Source: Owenia fusiformis (Eukaryota; Annelida; Polychaeta; Sabellida; Oweniidae). From it: a DNA stretch of 64,000 nucleotides. The DNA is taken from positions 24,748,184 to 24,812,183 of the forward strand of contig CAIIXF020000012.1 of assembly GCA_903813345.2 (NCBI GenBank). Direction: 5' to 3'. Shown here one piece after another: positions 47,693 through 62,200 of the stretch. The translations under genes were made by a program, and so were the position numbers. The notes under the pieces are model-generated. The model searched no databases. It worked only from the letters and a program-made list of their open reading frames with translations, and was not told the DNA's origin. Each line of letters opens with the position of its first letter. Positions within the stretch are counted from its first letter, which is position 1.

Positions 47693-48026
47693 ACATAAAA
47701 TACAAAGCCACTAGCCAGCTCATACAGTATACTTACCCCTTGCAAATTGTAATTTATTGAATTCAAAGTAAACCCATCAATTTAAAAAAAACAAAGAATA
47801 TTGTTCTCATGGAACTATTATTCATGTTAAACTAACTATGAAAATATAAATATGAAATAATATGTTAGCTTGAAGTCATATATAAGATGAAAATATATGT
47901 CCACGCATTTGCATTTTTCCAAAGGGAGATATTCCCATGTAAGTAAATACAGGTGCAATATATAATTTATATGTATATCTATGTCATCTGTCTATACATG
48001 CGCGTATAGTGATACATTTGAACAAG
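47693..48026. other. AT-rich intergenic sequence
   Basis: No repeats, RNA genes or open frames of note are seen. Confidence 0.4.
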
Positions 48027-48105
48027 ATGATGGTTCTGGAAAGAAATGAGCGTGGCAGATTTGCTAAAAAGCCACATACACCACAAAAGCAAGACCAATT
48101 TGAAA
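48027..48105 (+). CDS. Weak candidate coding exon with splice donor
   Basis: An ATG with A at -3 opens a frame reading MMVLERNERGRFAKKPHTPQ and then KQDQFE (residues 21-26). It meets a consensus donor at 48106 (AAA|GTAAGT). The peptide is strongly basic, and the N-E-R-G-R-F pattern is plausible protein rather than random. There is no upstream promoter motif, and no downstream exon of any size can be recognised before the gap at 49877. It may be a remnant of a transposon or gene, or chance. No family is recognised. Confidence 0.2.
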
Positions 48106-49876
48106 GTAAGTTCATTATTCTCAAGGGTACACTTCAAGTGAAAGCTACATTGCTACAGGGTGGCCTATCATTCTGAGACAAATGTATTATCCAACGATTG
48201 TGATTTTCGAAGCTAAAATATAATATCTTGAGCAGATGGAAATACATTCCCATGAGATATGTATATATAGTCAAAAGTGATAACTATTTATTGAGTGTAA
48301 TGAAACGTATCCTTCGCCAACTGCTTTTGTTTGAGATAATTATCATGAAATATTTTTAAATTAATTTTTATGTGTATCATTGATCCTAATCCACCCTGTA
48401 GTCTGGTGTTTGTAGAGCATTGCACCTCGTACAACTTATTCTCACAAATATCAAACCTCATTTACTAATTAATTTTCTGTGTGAATATGAAGAGTCCAAG
48501 CATTGCTTTTTTATGTTTACTGTATAGCTATATTTAGCCTTGATATCCATGATTTTTTAAAACAAAATCTCACCGTTAGATTTCGAGCTATTTATGTTTA
48601 CTCATTTTTCTAATTGGAAAACAATGCAAATCTCATTTTTTCAAAGGAAAAAAATTGAAATTCTAAGACGGTGAAAAATCATTAAAAAATACACAGATTC
48701 AGAATCCGGCAAGCATTTTCCCTTATTCCTTTCCGTTAAGAAGTTTTGTAAGGTGTTGGATCCCTTAAATGAAAAAGTGGTCAAGTGAAATTTCACCTTT
48801 GGCTTGCTGTATGTTGGGCTTAATAAAACGTTCGTGAATACTGGAGATGCGCTGGCTAATAAAAGAAATGTCTAAATTAACGATTTTTGGACTTCATCAG
48901 GAATTATTAAAACGGACTCCGAATGCCACTCCTGTTATTTTGAGAACGACATGTAGTAACTACTGTTCAGTGTAACAGTCGTTATACAGCCTACCTAAAA
49001 CCGAGAATAACTTGGAAATAGATCAAAACAATTGGTTGAGGTATATTATATATATTTACCCCATTCACCATTCGCATGTTTCCTGTGGCATACAACCGTG
49101 AAGCAAGACACACTTTAAGGTGACAGGGTATTTCCTGACTCTTCCTTGAATGTTGAACAAGGCCTGCTTATCTATCAATTCCAAAATAAACTTGATTAAC
49201 AAAAAAACTCAACAGACTACTTTTGCGATATAGAATTGCGATATTTATTGTAGATTTCACAAACCAAAGTGGCACAATCGTGCACTTTCAGGCATGATTT
49301 TGATAAGGTTTGGTTATTTGGTGCCTCTTATTGCTTTCAGTTTCAACCAATTGTAAGTTGGATGTCTCAGCGTGCACTTCCTAGATTTCTACAACAATAG
49401 TGTTAATTTTAATAGGAAATCTATCACGATTCGTTATGATATGTTCGCACACATATGTATATGTTGTGTGAGGGTCAGGGATGCCGCAAATAAAGTGGAG
49501 TTTGCGACATAGGGATTAACGGATTTACGATTACGCAACTTTACGAAGACTGCATAATACCAACTTGTGTGCGATTGGCATTAAAATTTGAAAGCTTGAA
49601 AAAACTTGAAAGCCAGAGTGACGAGAAAATTGTATACGCATAGTACTTAAATGTCAAAAGGTGGCAAAAATGAAAGATTCTCTCGCTTTCAACCGATTTT
49701 TGAGCCTGGGATTCAAGAGGTTAAGCAATGCATATAAAATCGAAACGTAAACCTGTACTAAAAAGTTGTCCTATACTAATGCATGTAGTTTCCTAACGTG
49801 AATAATCGTTCAGTTACAGTGTTTACTTAGTCCGATGCATAGACCACACATATTAGTGTAATATGCCATTGATAGT
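48106..49876. other. AT-rich intergenic sequence up to the assembly gap
   Basis: No open frame of 60 codons or more occurs on either strand. No tandem repeat, inverted-repeat element or RNA gene was seen. It is the longest stretch in the window with no recognised structure and is presumably the most mappable part. Confidence 0.5.
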
Positions 49877-49899
49877 NNNNNNNNNNNNNNNNNNNNNNN
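49877..49899. other. Assembly gap (23 N)
   Basis: The run of 23 N sits exactly at the border between unique sequence and satellite array 2. The small odd size does not look measured, so the real distance, and even the adjacency or orientation of array 2, is uncertain. Confidence 0.98.
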
Positions 49900-52800
49900 T
49901 CAAAATGTAACCTGAAATATCTCACTAAATAACAAATATCATGCTGCCACCAGGGTTACGTACGACTGGTCCGAAAATTGACATTTCCTCCAAAGCACAA
50001 ACTGCATCATAGATTTAAGACGAATTAGATATAAAATATATCACGAACGGGAACACCATTCATTAAATCCATTCAAGAGCATACTCCAAAATATATACTT
50101 AAACGTCTCACAAAATTGCAAAGGACTGGCATGTACCAGTGTGACGTACGACTGGTCGGAAAATTGACATTTCGTCAAGAGCGCAAATTGCATAAGCGAT
50201 TTTACAGGAATTAGATATAAAATATATCACGAACGGGAACATCATTCATTAAATCTATTCAAGAGCACACTCCAAAATATATACTTAAACGTCTCACAAA
50301 ATTGCAAAGGACTGGCATGTACCAGTGTGACGTACGACTGGTCGGAAAATTGACATTTCGTCTAGAGCGCAAATTGCATAAGCGATTTAAGACGAATTAG
50401 ATATAAAATATATCACGAACGGGAACATCATTCATTAAATCCATTCAAGAGCATACTCCAAAATATATACTTAAACGTCTCACAAAATTGCAAAGGACTG
50501 GCATGTACCAGTGTGACGTAGGACTGGTCGGAAAATTGACATTTCGTCAAGAGCGCATATTGCATAAGCGATTTGAGACGAATTGGATATTATATATCCC
50601 CCTAACAGAGAAGTCACTCGATACATCCCTCCTTTGGCAAACGTAAAAATATATACATAAACGTCTCACAATATATCAAACTAGTCGCTGCTACCAGTGC
50701 GATGTACAGCTGGTCCGAAAATTGACATTCCGTACATAGCCCAAAGTAAATCAGACTTGTATGACCAATTAGATACTCAATATCTCATGAATAGTATGAC
50801 CAATCGACAAGTCCTCGGTAGGGCAAATATCAAAATGTATCCTGAAACATCTCATTAAATAACAAATATCATGCTGTCACCAGCGTTACGTACGACTGGT
50901 CCGGAAATTGACATTTCCTCCAGAGCACAAACTGCATCATAGATTTAAGACGAATTAGATATAAAATATATCACGAACGGGAACATCATTCATTAAATCC
51001 ATTCAAGAGCATACTCCAAAATATATACTTAAACGTCTCACAAAATTGCAAAGGACTGGCATGTACCAGTGTGACGTACGACTGGTCGGAAAATTGACAT
51101 TTCGCCAAGAGCGCAAATTGCATAAGCGATTTAAGACGAATTAGATATAAAATATATCACGAACGGGAACAGCATTCATTAAATCCATTCAAGAGCATAC
51201 TCCAAAATATATACTTAAACGTCTCACAAAATTGCAAAGGACTGGCATGCACCAGTGTGACGTACGACTGGTCGGACAATTGACATTTTGTCAAGAGCAC
51301 ATATTGCATAAGCGATTTGAGACGAATTGGATATTATATATCCCCCTAACAGAGAAGTCAATCGATACATCCCTCATTTGGCAAACGTAAAAATATATAC
51401 ATAAACGTCTCACAATATATCAAACTAGTCGCTGCTACCAGTGCGATGTACAGCTGGTCCGAAAATTGACATTACGTACATAGCCCAAAGTAAATCAGAC
51501 TTGTATGACAAATTAGATACTCAATATCTCATGAATAGTATGACCAATCGACAAGTCCTCGGTAGGGCAAATGTTAAAATGTATCCTGAAACATCTCACT
51601 AAATAACAAATATCATGCTGTCACCAGCATTACGTACGACTGGTCCGGAAATTGACATTTCCTCCAGAGCACAAACTGCATCATAGATTTAAGAGGAATT
51701 AGATATAAAATATATCACGAGCGGGAACATCATTCATTAAATCCATTCAAGAGCATACTCCAAAATATATACTTAAACGTCTCACAAAATTGCAAAGGAC
51801 TGGCATGTACCAGTGTGACGTACGACTGGTCGGAAAATTGACATTTCGTCAAGAGCGCAAATTGCTTAAGCGATATAAGACGAATTAGATATAAAATATA
51901 TCACGAACGGGAACATCATTCATTAAATCCATTCAAGAGCATACTCCAAAATATATACTTAAAGGTCTCACAAAATTGCAAAGGACTGGCATGTACCAGT
52001 GTGACGTACGACTGGTCGGAAAATTGACATTTCGTCAAGAGCGCAAATTGCATAAGCGATTTGAGACGAATTGGATATTATATATCCCCCTAACAGAGAA
52101 GTCAATCGATACATCCCTCCTTTGGCAAACGTAAAAATATATACATTAACGTCTCACAATATATCAAACTAGTCGCTGCTACCAGTGCGATGTACAGCTG
52201 GTCCGAAAATTGACATTCCGTACATAGCCCAAAGTAAATCAGACTTGTATGACAAATTAGATACTCAATATCTCATGAATTGTATGACCAATCGACAAGT
52301 CCTCGGTAGGGCAAATGTCAAAATGTATCCTGAAACATCTCACTAAATAACAAATATCATGCTGTCACCAGCGTTACGTACGACTGGTCCGGAAATTGAC
52401 ATTTCCTCCAGAGCACAAACTGCATCATATATTTAAGACGAACTAGATATAAAATATATCACGAACGGGAACATTATTCATTAAATCCATTCAAGAGCAT
52501 CCTCCAAAATATATACTTAAACGTCTCACAAAATTGCAAAGGAATGGCATGTACCAGTGTGACGTACGACTGGTCGGAAAACTTACATTTCGTCAAGAGC
52601 GCAAATTGCATAAGCGATTTGAGACGAATTGGATATTATATATCCCCCTAACAGAGAAGTCAATCGATACATCCCTCCTTTGGCAAACGTAAAAATATAT
52701 ACATAAACGTCTCACAATATATCAAACTAGTCGCTGCTACCAGTGCGATGTACAGCTGGTCCGAAAATTGACATTCCGTACATAGCCCAAAGTAAATCAG

Positions 52801-55800
52801 ACTTGTATGACAAATTAGATACTCAATATCTCATGAATAGTATGACCAATCGACAAGTCCTCGGTAGGGCAAATGTCAAAATGTATCTTGAAACATCTCA
52901 CTAAATAACAAATATCATGCTGTCACCAGCGTTACGTACGACTGGTCCGGAAATTGACATTTCCTCCAGAGCACACACTGCATCATAGATTTAAGACGAA
53001 TTAGATATAAAATATATCACGAACGGGAACATCATTCATTAAATCCATTCAAGAGCATACTCCAAAATATATACTTAAACGTCTCACAAAATTGCAAAGG
53101 ACTGGCATGTACCAGTGTGACGTACGACTGGTCGGAAAATTGACATTTCGTCAAGAGCGCAAATTGCAGAAGCGATTTAAGACGAATTAGATATAAAATA
53201 TATCACAAACGGGAACATCATTCATTAAATCCATTAAAGAGCATACTCCAAAATATATACTTAAACGTCTCACAAAATTGCAAAGGACTGGCATGTACCA
53301 GTGTGACGTACGACTGGTCGGAAAATTGACATTTCGTCAAGAGCGCAAATTGCATAAGCAATTTAAGACGAATTAGATATAAAATATATCACGAACGGGA
53401 ACAGCATTCATTAAATCCATTCAAGAGCATACTCCAAAATATATACTTAAACGTCTCACAAAATTGCAAAGGACTGGCATGCACCAGTGTGACGTACGAC
53501 TGGTCGGAAAACTGACATTTCGTCAAGAGCACAAATTGCATAAACGATCTGAGACGAATTGGATATTATATATCCCCCTAACAGAGAAGTCAATCGATAC
53601 ATCCCTCATTTGGCAAACGTAAAAATATATGCATAAACGTCTCAAAATATATCAAACTAGTCGCTGCTACCAGTGCGATGTACAGCTGGTCCGAAAATTG
53701 ACATTCCGTACATAGCCCAAAGTAAATCAGACTTGTATGACAAATTAGATACTCAATATCTCATGAATAGTATGACCAATCGACAAGTCCTCGGTAGGGC
53801 AAATGTCAAAATGTATCCTGAAACATCTAACTAAATAACAAATATCATGCTGTCGCCAGCGTTACGTACGACTGGTCCGGAAATTGACATTTCCTCCAGA
53901 GCACAAACTGCATCATAGATTTAAGACGAATTAGATATAAAATATATCACGAACGGGAACATCATTCATTAAATCCATTCAGGAGCATACTCCAAAATAT
54001 ATACTTAAACGTCTCACAAAATTGCAAAGGACTGGCATGTACCAGTGTGACGTACGACTGGTCGGAAAATTGACATTTCGTCTAGAGCGCAAATTGCATA
54101 AGCGATTTAAGACGAATTAGATATAAAATATATCACGAACGGGAACATCATTCATTAAATCCATTCAAGAGCATACTCCAAAATATATACTTAAACGTCT
54201 CACAAAATTGCAAAGGACTGGCATGTACCAGTGTGACGTAGGACTGGTCGGAAAATTGACATTTCGTCAAGAGCGCATATTGCATAAGCGATTTGAGACG
54301 AATTGGATATTATATATCCCCCTAACAGAGAAGTCACTCGATACATCCCTCCTTTGGCAAACGTAAAACTATATACATAAACGTCTCACAATATATCAAA
54401 CTAGTCGCTGCTACCAGTGCGATGTACAGCTGGTCCGAAAATTGACATTCCGTACATAGCCTAAAGTAAATCAGACTTGTATGACAAATTAGATACTCAA
54501 TATCTCATGAATAGTATGACCAATCGACAAGTCCTCGGTAGGGCAAATGTCAAAATGTATCCTGAATCATCTCACTAAATAACAAATATCATGCTGTCAC
54601 CAGCGTTACGTACGACTGGTCCGGAAATTGACATTTCCTCCAGAGCACAAACTGCATCATAGATTTAAGACGAATTAGATATAAATATATCACGAACGGG
54701 AACATCATTCATTAAATCCATTCAAGAGAATACTCCAAAATATATACTTAAACGTCTCACAAAATTTCAAAAGACTGGCATGTACCAGTGTGACGTACGA
54801 CTGGTCGGAAATTGGCATTTCGTCAAGAGCGCAAATTGCATAAGCGATTTAAGACGAATTAGATATAAAATATATCACGAACGGGAACATCATTCATTAA
54901 ATCCATTCAAGAGCATACTCCAAAATATATACTTAAACGTCTCACAAAATTGCAAAGGACTGGCATGTACCAGTGTGACGTACGACTGGTCGGAAAATTG
55001 CCATTTCGTCAAGAGCGCAAATTGCATAAGCGATTTGAGACTAATTGGATATTATATATCCCCCTAACAGAGAAGTCAATCGATACATCCCTCCTTTGGC
55101 AAACGTAAAAATATATACATAAACGTCTCACAATATATCAAACTAGTCGCTGCTACCAGTGCGATGTACAGCTGGTCCGAAAATTGACATTCCGTACATA
55201 GCCCAAAGTAAATCAGACTTGTATGACAAATTAGATACTCAATATCTCATGAATTGTATGACCAATCGACAAGTCCTCGGTAGGGCAAATGTCAAAATGT
55301 ATCCTGAAACATCTGACTAAATAACAAATATCATGCTGTCACCAGCGTTGCGTACGACTGGTCCGGAAATTGACATTTCCTCCAGAGCACAAACTGCATC
55401 ATAGATTTAAGACGAATTAGATATAAAATATATCACGAACGGGAACATCATTCATTAAATCCATTCAAGAGCATACTTCAAAATATATATTTAAACGTCT
55501 AACAAAATTGCAAAGGACTGGCATGTACCAGTGTGACGTACGAGTGTTCGGAAAATTGACATTTCGTCAAGAGCGCAAATTGCATAAGCGATTTAAGACG
55601 AATTAGATATAAAATATATCACGAACGGGAACATCATTCATTAAATCCATTCAAGAGCATACTCTAAAATATATACTTAAACGTCTCACAAAATTTCAAA
55701 GGACTGGCATGTACCAGTGTGACGTACGACTGGTCGGAAAATTGACATTTGGTCAAGAGCGCAAATTGCATAAGCGATTTGAGACGAATTGGATATTATA

Positions 55801-57984
55801 TATCCCCCTAACAGAGAAGTCAATCGATACATCCCTCCTTTGGCAAACGTAAAAATATATACATAAACGTCTCACAATATATCAAACTAGTCGCTGCTAC
55901 CAGTGCGATGTACAGCTGGTCCGAAAATTGACATTCCGTATATAGCCCAAAGTAAATCAGACTTGTATGACAAATTAGATACTCAATATCTCATGAATAG
56001 TATGACCAATCGACAAGTCCTGGGTAGGGCAAATGTCAAAATGTATCCTGAAACATCTCACTAAATAACAAATATCATGCTGTCACCAGCGTTACGAACG
56101 ACTGGTCCGGAAATTGACATTTCCTCCAGAGCACAAACTGCATCATAGATTTAAGACGAATAAGATATAAAATATATCACGAACGGGAACACCATTCATT
56201 AAATCCATTCAAGAGCATACTCCAAAATATATACTTAAACGTCTCACAAAAAAACCAAAGGACTGGCATGTACCAGTGTGACATACGACTGGTCGGAAAA
56301 TTGACATTTCGTCAAGAGCGCAAATTGCATAAGCGATTTAAGACGAATTAGATATAAAATATATCACGAACGGGAACATCATTCATCAAATCCATTCAAG
56401 AGCATACTCCAAAATATATACTTAAACGTCTCACAAAATTGCAAAGGACTGGCATGTAAAAGTGTGACGTACGACTGGTCGGAAAATTGACATTTCGTCA
56501 AGAGAGCAAATTGCATAAGCGATTTGAGACGAATTGGATATTATATATCCCCCTAACAGAGAAGTCAATCGATACATCCCTCCTTTGGCAAACGTAAAAA
56601 TATATACATAAACGTCTCACAATATATCAAACTAGTCACTGCTACCAGTGCGATGTACCGCTGGTCCGAAAATTGACATTCCGTACATAGCCCAAAGTAA
56701 ATCAGACTTGTATGACAAATTAGATACTCAATATCTCATGAATAGTATGACCAATCGACAAGTCCTCGGTAGGGCAAATGTCAAAATGTATCCTGAAACA
56801 TCTCACTCAATAACAAATATCATGCTGTCACCAGCGTTACGTACGACTGGTCCGGAAATTGACATTTCCTGCAGAGCACAAACTGCATCATAAATTTAAG
56901 ACGAATTAGATATAAAATATATCACGAACGGGAACATCATTCAATAAATCAATTCAAGAGCATAATCCAAAATATATACTTAAACGTCCCACAAAATTGC
57001 AAAGGACTGGCATGTACCAGTGTGACGTACGATTGGTCGGAAAATTGACATTTCGTCAAGAGCGCAAATTGCATAAGCGATTTAAGACGAATTAGATATA
57101 AAATATATCACGAACAGGAACATCATTCATTAAATTCATTCAAGAGCATACTCCAAAATATATACTTAAACGTCTCACAAAATTGCAAAGGACTGGCATG
57201 TACCAGTGTGACGTACGACTGGTCGGAAAATTGACATTTCGTCAAGAGCGCAAATTGCATAAGCGATTTAAGACGAATTAGATATAAAATATATCACGAA
57301 CGGGAACATCATTCATTAAATCCATTCAAAAGCATACTCCAAAATATATACTTAAAGGTCTCACAAAATTGCAAAGGACTGGCATGTACCAGTGTGACGT
57401 ACGACTGGTCGGAAAATTGACATTTCGTCAAGAACGCAAATTGCATAAGCGATTTTAGACGAATTGGATATTACATATCCCCCTAACTGAGAAGTCAATC
57501 GATACATCCCTCCTTTGGCAAACGTAAAAATATATACATAAACGTCTCACAATATATCAAACTAGTCGCTGCTACCAGTGCGATGTACAGCTGGTCCGAA
57601 AATTGACATTCCGTACATAGCCCAAAGTAAATCAGACTTGTATGACAAATTAGATACTTAATATCTCATGAATAGTATGACCAATCGACAAGTCCTCGGT
57701 AGGGCAAATGTCAAAATGTATCCTGAAACATCTCACTAAATAACAAATATCATGCTGTCACCAGCGTAACGTACGACTGGTCCGGAAATTGACATTTCCT
57801 CCAGAGCACAAACTGCATCATAGATTTAAGACGAATTAGATATAAAAAATATCACGAACAGTAACATCATTCATTAAATCCATTCAAGAGCATACTCCAA
57901 AATATATACTTAATCGTCTCACAAAATTGCAAAGGACTGGCATGTTCCAGTGTGACGTACGACTGGTTGGAAAATTGACATTTC

Positions 57985-58030
57985 ATACTTATATGTATAT
58001 GTATACTTATACTGTATATATAAATATATA
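57985..58030 (+). repeat. Truncated monomer with AT-rich filler
   Basis: An A monomer breaks after TTGACATTTCAT and is followed by ~40 bases of TATACTTATATGTATATG-like simple sequence. The ATATACTTAAACGTCTCAC monomer end then resumes. About half a monomer is replaced. This looks like a deletion repaired with short AT-rich filler. Confidence 0.7.
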
Positions 58031-58752
58031 CTTAAACGTCTCACAAAATTGCAAAGGACAGGCATGTACCAGTGTGACGTACGACTGGTCGGAAAATTGA
58101 CATTTCGTCAAGAGCGCAAATTGCATAAGCGATTTAAGACGAATTAGATATAAAATATATCACGAACGGGAACATCATTCATTAAATCCATTCAAGAGCA
58201 TACTCCAAAATATATACTTAAACGTCTCACAAAATTGCAAAGGACTTGCATGTACCAGTGTGACGTACGACTGGTCGGAAAATTGATATTTCGTCAAGAA
58301 CGCAAATTGCATAAGCGATTTGAGACGAATTAGATATAAAATATATCACGAACGGGAACATCATTCATTAAATCCATTCAAGAGCATACTCCAAAATATA
58401 TACTTAAACGTCTCACAAAATTGAAAAGGACTGGCATGTACCAGTGTGACGTACGACTCTTGGGAAAATTGACATTTCGTCAAGAGCGCAAATTGCATAA
58501 GCGATTTAAGACGAATATTATATATCCCCCTAACAGAGAAGTTAATCGATACATCCCTCCATTGGCAAACGTAAAAATATATACATTAACGTCTCACAAT
58601 ATAGCAAACTAGTCGCTGCTACCAGTGCGATGTACAGCTGGTCCGAAAATTGACATTTCCTCCAGAGCACAAACTGCTTCATAGATTTAAGACGAATTAG
58701 ATATAGAATATATCACGAACGGGAACATCTTTCATTAAATCCATTCAAGATC

Positions 58753-59249
58753 ATACATAGGGGTTATGCACTGGGAGGTTTTGGATACAGGGAATATCCC
58801 GAGGGATATTGAATATATCTTCACGAGGGACCGAAGGGACCGAGGGAAAATGTATTGTATATCCCAAGGGATATTCCATGTATCCAAACCGACCGTGCAT
58901 AACTGGTGTATCTCATACTTGAGTGGGTTTAGGGTAGATATAACCTTTTCCACCTTTTTCAAATGACAAGATATTTATATTTAACATTTTCGTAATATTC
59001 TTTTTGTTCAATACAATGAAATTGCAACATTTAAACTTAAAAAATTTAAATTTTAATATTAAAAAATTAACACTTTTGATATTTAAACTTTTTTAAACTT
59101 TTGAAAAATTCCCGGGAGCGGGATGGATATATTATATCTGCACGCATTTGGCCTGGAGCGGGACATATACAATATATCCTGCCCGCTCCTCAGATATGAT
59201 ATATATTCCCGAGTGATATCTACCCCAAACCAACTTAAGTATGAGATAC
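58753..59249. mobile_element. 489-bp insertion built of two inverted-repeat modules
   Basis: Satellite stops at ...CATAC (58756) and resumes with ATACTCC. ATAC occurs on both sides (58753-58756, 59246-59249), a possible 4-bp target duplication. Module 1 (about 58763-58900) is a ~138-bp foldback: GTTATGCAC and GGATACAGGGAATATCCC face GGGATATTCCATGTATCC and GTGCATAAC. Module 2 (about 58911-59246) is bounded by ~34-bp imperfect inverted repeats (CTCATACTTGAGTGGGTTT against AAACCAACTTAAGTATGAG) around AT-rich DNA. There is no transposase. Short open frames across it on both strands are chance. Confidence 0.7.
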
Positions 59250-62200
59250 TCCAAAATATATACTTAAACGTCTCACAAAATTGCAAAGGACTGGCATGTA
59301 CCAGTGAGACGTACGACTGGTCGGAAAATTGACATTTCGTCAAGAGCCCAAATTGCATAAGCGATTTAAGACAAATTTGATATTATATATCCCCCTAACA
59401 GATATGTCAATCGATACATCCCTCCATTGGCAAACGTAAAAATATATACATTAACGTCTCACAATATAGCAAACTAGTCGCTGCTACCAGTGCGATGTAC
59501 AGCTGGTCCGAAAATTGACATTCCGTACATAGCACAAAGTAAATCAGACTTGTATGACAAATTATATACTCAATATCTCATGAATAGAATGACCAATCAA
59601 CAAGTCCTCGGTAGGGCAAATGTCAAAATGTATCCTGAAACATCTCACTAAATAACAAATATCATGCTGCCACCAGCGTTACGTACGACTGGTCCAAAAA
59701 TTGACATTTCCTCCAGAGCACAAACTGCATCATAGATTTAAGACGAATTAGATATAAAATATATCACGAACGGGAACATCATTCATTAAATCCATTCAAG
59801 AGCATACTCCAAAATATATACTTAAACGTCTCACAAAATTGCAAAGGATTGGCATGTACCAGTGTGACGTACGACTGGTCGGAAAATTGACATTTCGTCA
59901 AGAGCGCAAATTGCATAAGCGATTTAAGACGAATTAGATATAAAATATATCACGAACGGAAACATCAATAATTAAATCCATTCAAGAGCATACTCCAAAA
60001 TATATACTTAAACGTCCCACAAAATTGCAAAGGACTGGCATGTACCATTGTGACGTACGACTGGTCGGAAAATTGACATTTCGTTAAGAGCGCAAATTGC
60101 ATAAGCGATATTATATATCCCCCTAACAGAGAAGTCAATCGATACATCCCTCCTTTGGCAAACGTAAAAATATATTCATAAACGTCTCACAATATATCAA
60201 ACTAGTCGATGGTACCAGTGTGATGTACAGCTGGTCCGAAAATTGACATTCCGTACATAGCCCAAAGTAAATCAGACTTGTATGACAAATTAGATACTCA
60301 ATATCTCATGAATAGTATGACCAATCGACAAGTCCTCGGTAGGGCAAATGTCAAAATGTATCCTGAAACATCTCACTAAATAACAAATATCATGCTGTCA
60401 CTAGCGTTACGTACGACTGGTCCGGAAATTGACATTTCCTCCAGAGCACAAACTGCATCATAGATTTAAGACGAATTAGATATAAAATATATCACGAACG
60501 GGAACATCATTCATTAAATCCATTCAAGAGCATACTCCAAAATATATACTCAAACGTCTCACAAAATTGAAAAGGACTGGCATGTACCAGTGTGACGTAC
60601 GACTGGTCGGAAAATTGACATTTCGTCAATAGCGCAAATTGCATAAGCGATTTAAGACAAATTAGATATAAAATATATCACGAACGGGAACATCATTCAT
60701 TAAATCCATTCAAGAGCATACTCCAAAATATATACTTAAACGTCTCACAAAATTGCAAAGGACTGGCATGTACCATTGTGACGTACGACTGGTCGGAAAA
60801 TTGACATTTCGTTAAGAGCGCAAATTGCATAAGCGATATTATATATCCCCCTAACAGAGAAGTCAATTGATACATCCCTCCTTTGGCAAACGTAAAAATA
60901 TATACACAAAGGTCTCACAATATATCAAAGTAGTCGCTGCTACCAGTGCAATGAACAGCTGGTCCGAAAATTGACATTCCGTACATAGCAAAAAGTAAAT
61001 CAGACTTGTATGACAAATTAGATACTTAATATCTCATGAATAGTATGACCAATCGACAAGTCCTCGGTAGGCCAAATGTCAAAATGTATCCTGAAACATC
61101 TCACTAAATAACAAATATCATGCTGTCACCAGCGTTACGTGCAACTGGTCCGGAAATTGACATTTCCTCCAGAGCACAAACTGCATCATAGATTTAAGAC
61201 GAATTAGATATAAAATATATCACGAACGGGAACATTATTCATTAAATCCATTCAAGAGCATACTCCAAAATATATACTTAAACGTCTCACAAAATTGCAA
61301 AGGACTGGCATGTACCAGTGTGACGTACGACTGGTCGGAAAATTGACATTTCGTCAAGAGCGCAAATTGTATAAGCGATTTAAGACGAATTAGATATAAA
61401 ATATATCACGAACGGGAACATCATTCATTAAATCCATTCAAGAGCATACTCCAAAATATATACTTAAACGTCTCACAAAATTGCAAAGGACTGGCATGTA
61501 CCAGTGTAACGTGACGGTCGGAACATTGACATTTCGTCAAGAGCGCAAATTGCATAAGCGATTTGAGACGAATTGGATATTATATATCCCCCTAACAGAG
61601 AAGTCAATCGATACATCCCTCCTTTGGCAAACGTAAAAATATATACATAAACGTCTCACAATATATCAAACTAGTCGCTGCTACCAGTGCGATGTACAGC
61701 TGGTCCGAAAATTGACATTCCGTACATAGCCCAAAGTAAATCAGACTTGTAGACAAATAATATACTCAATATCTCATGAATAGTATGACCAATCGACAAG
61801 TCCTTTGTAGGGCAAATGTCAAAATGTATCCTGAAACATCTCACTAATTAACAAATATCATGCTGTCACCAGCGTTACGTACGACTGGTCCGGAAATTGA
61901 CATTTCCTCCAGAGCACAAACTGCATCATAGATTTAAGACGAATTAGATATAAAATATATCACGAACGGGAACATCATTCATTAAATCCATTCAAGAACA
62001 TACTCCAAAATATATACTTAAACGTCTCACAAAATTGCAAAGGACTGGCATGTACCAGTGTAACGTACGTCTAGTCGGAAAATTGACATTTCGTCAAGAG
62101 CGCAAATTGCATAAGCAATTTGAGACGAATTGGATATTATATATCCCCCTAACAGAGAAGTCAATCGATACATCCCTCCTTTGGCAAACGTAAAAATATA

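Noticed and set aside
58735-59358. Frames on both strands across the 489-bp insertion
   Set aside because: They span insertion and satellite sequence and mirror each other because of the inverted repeats.
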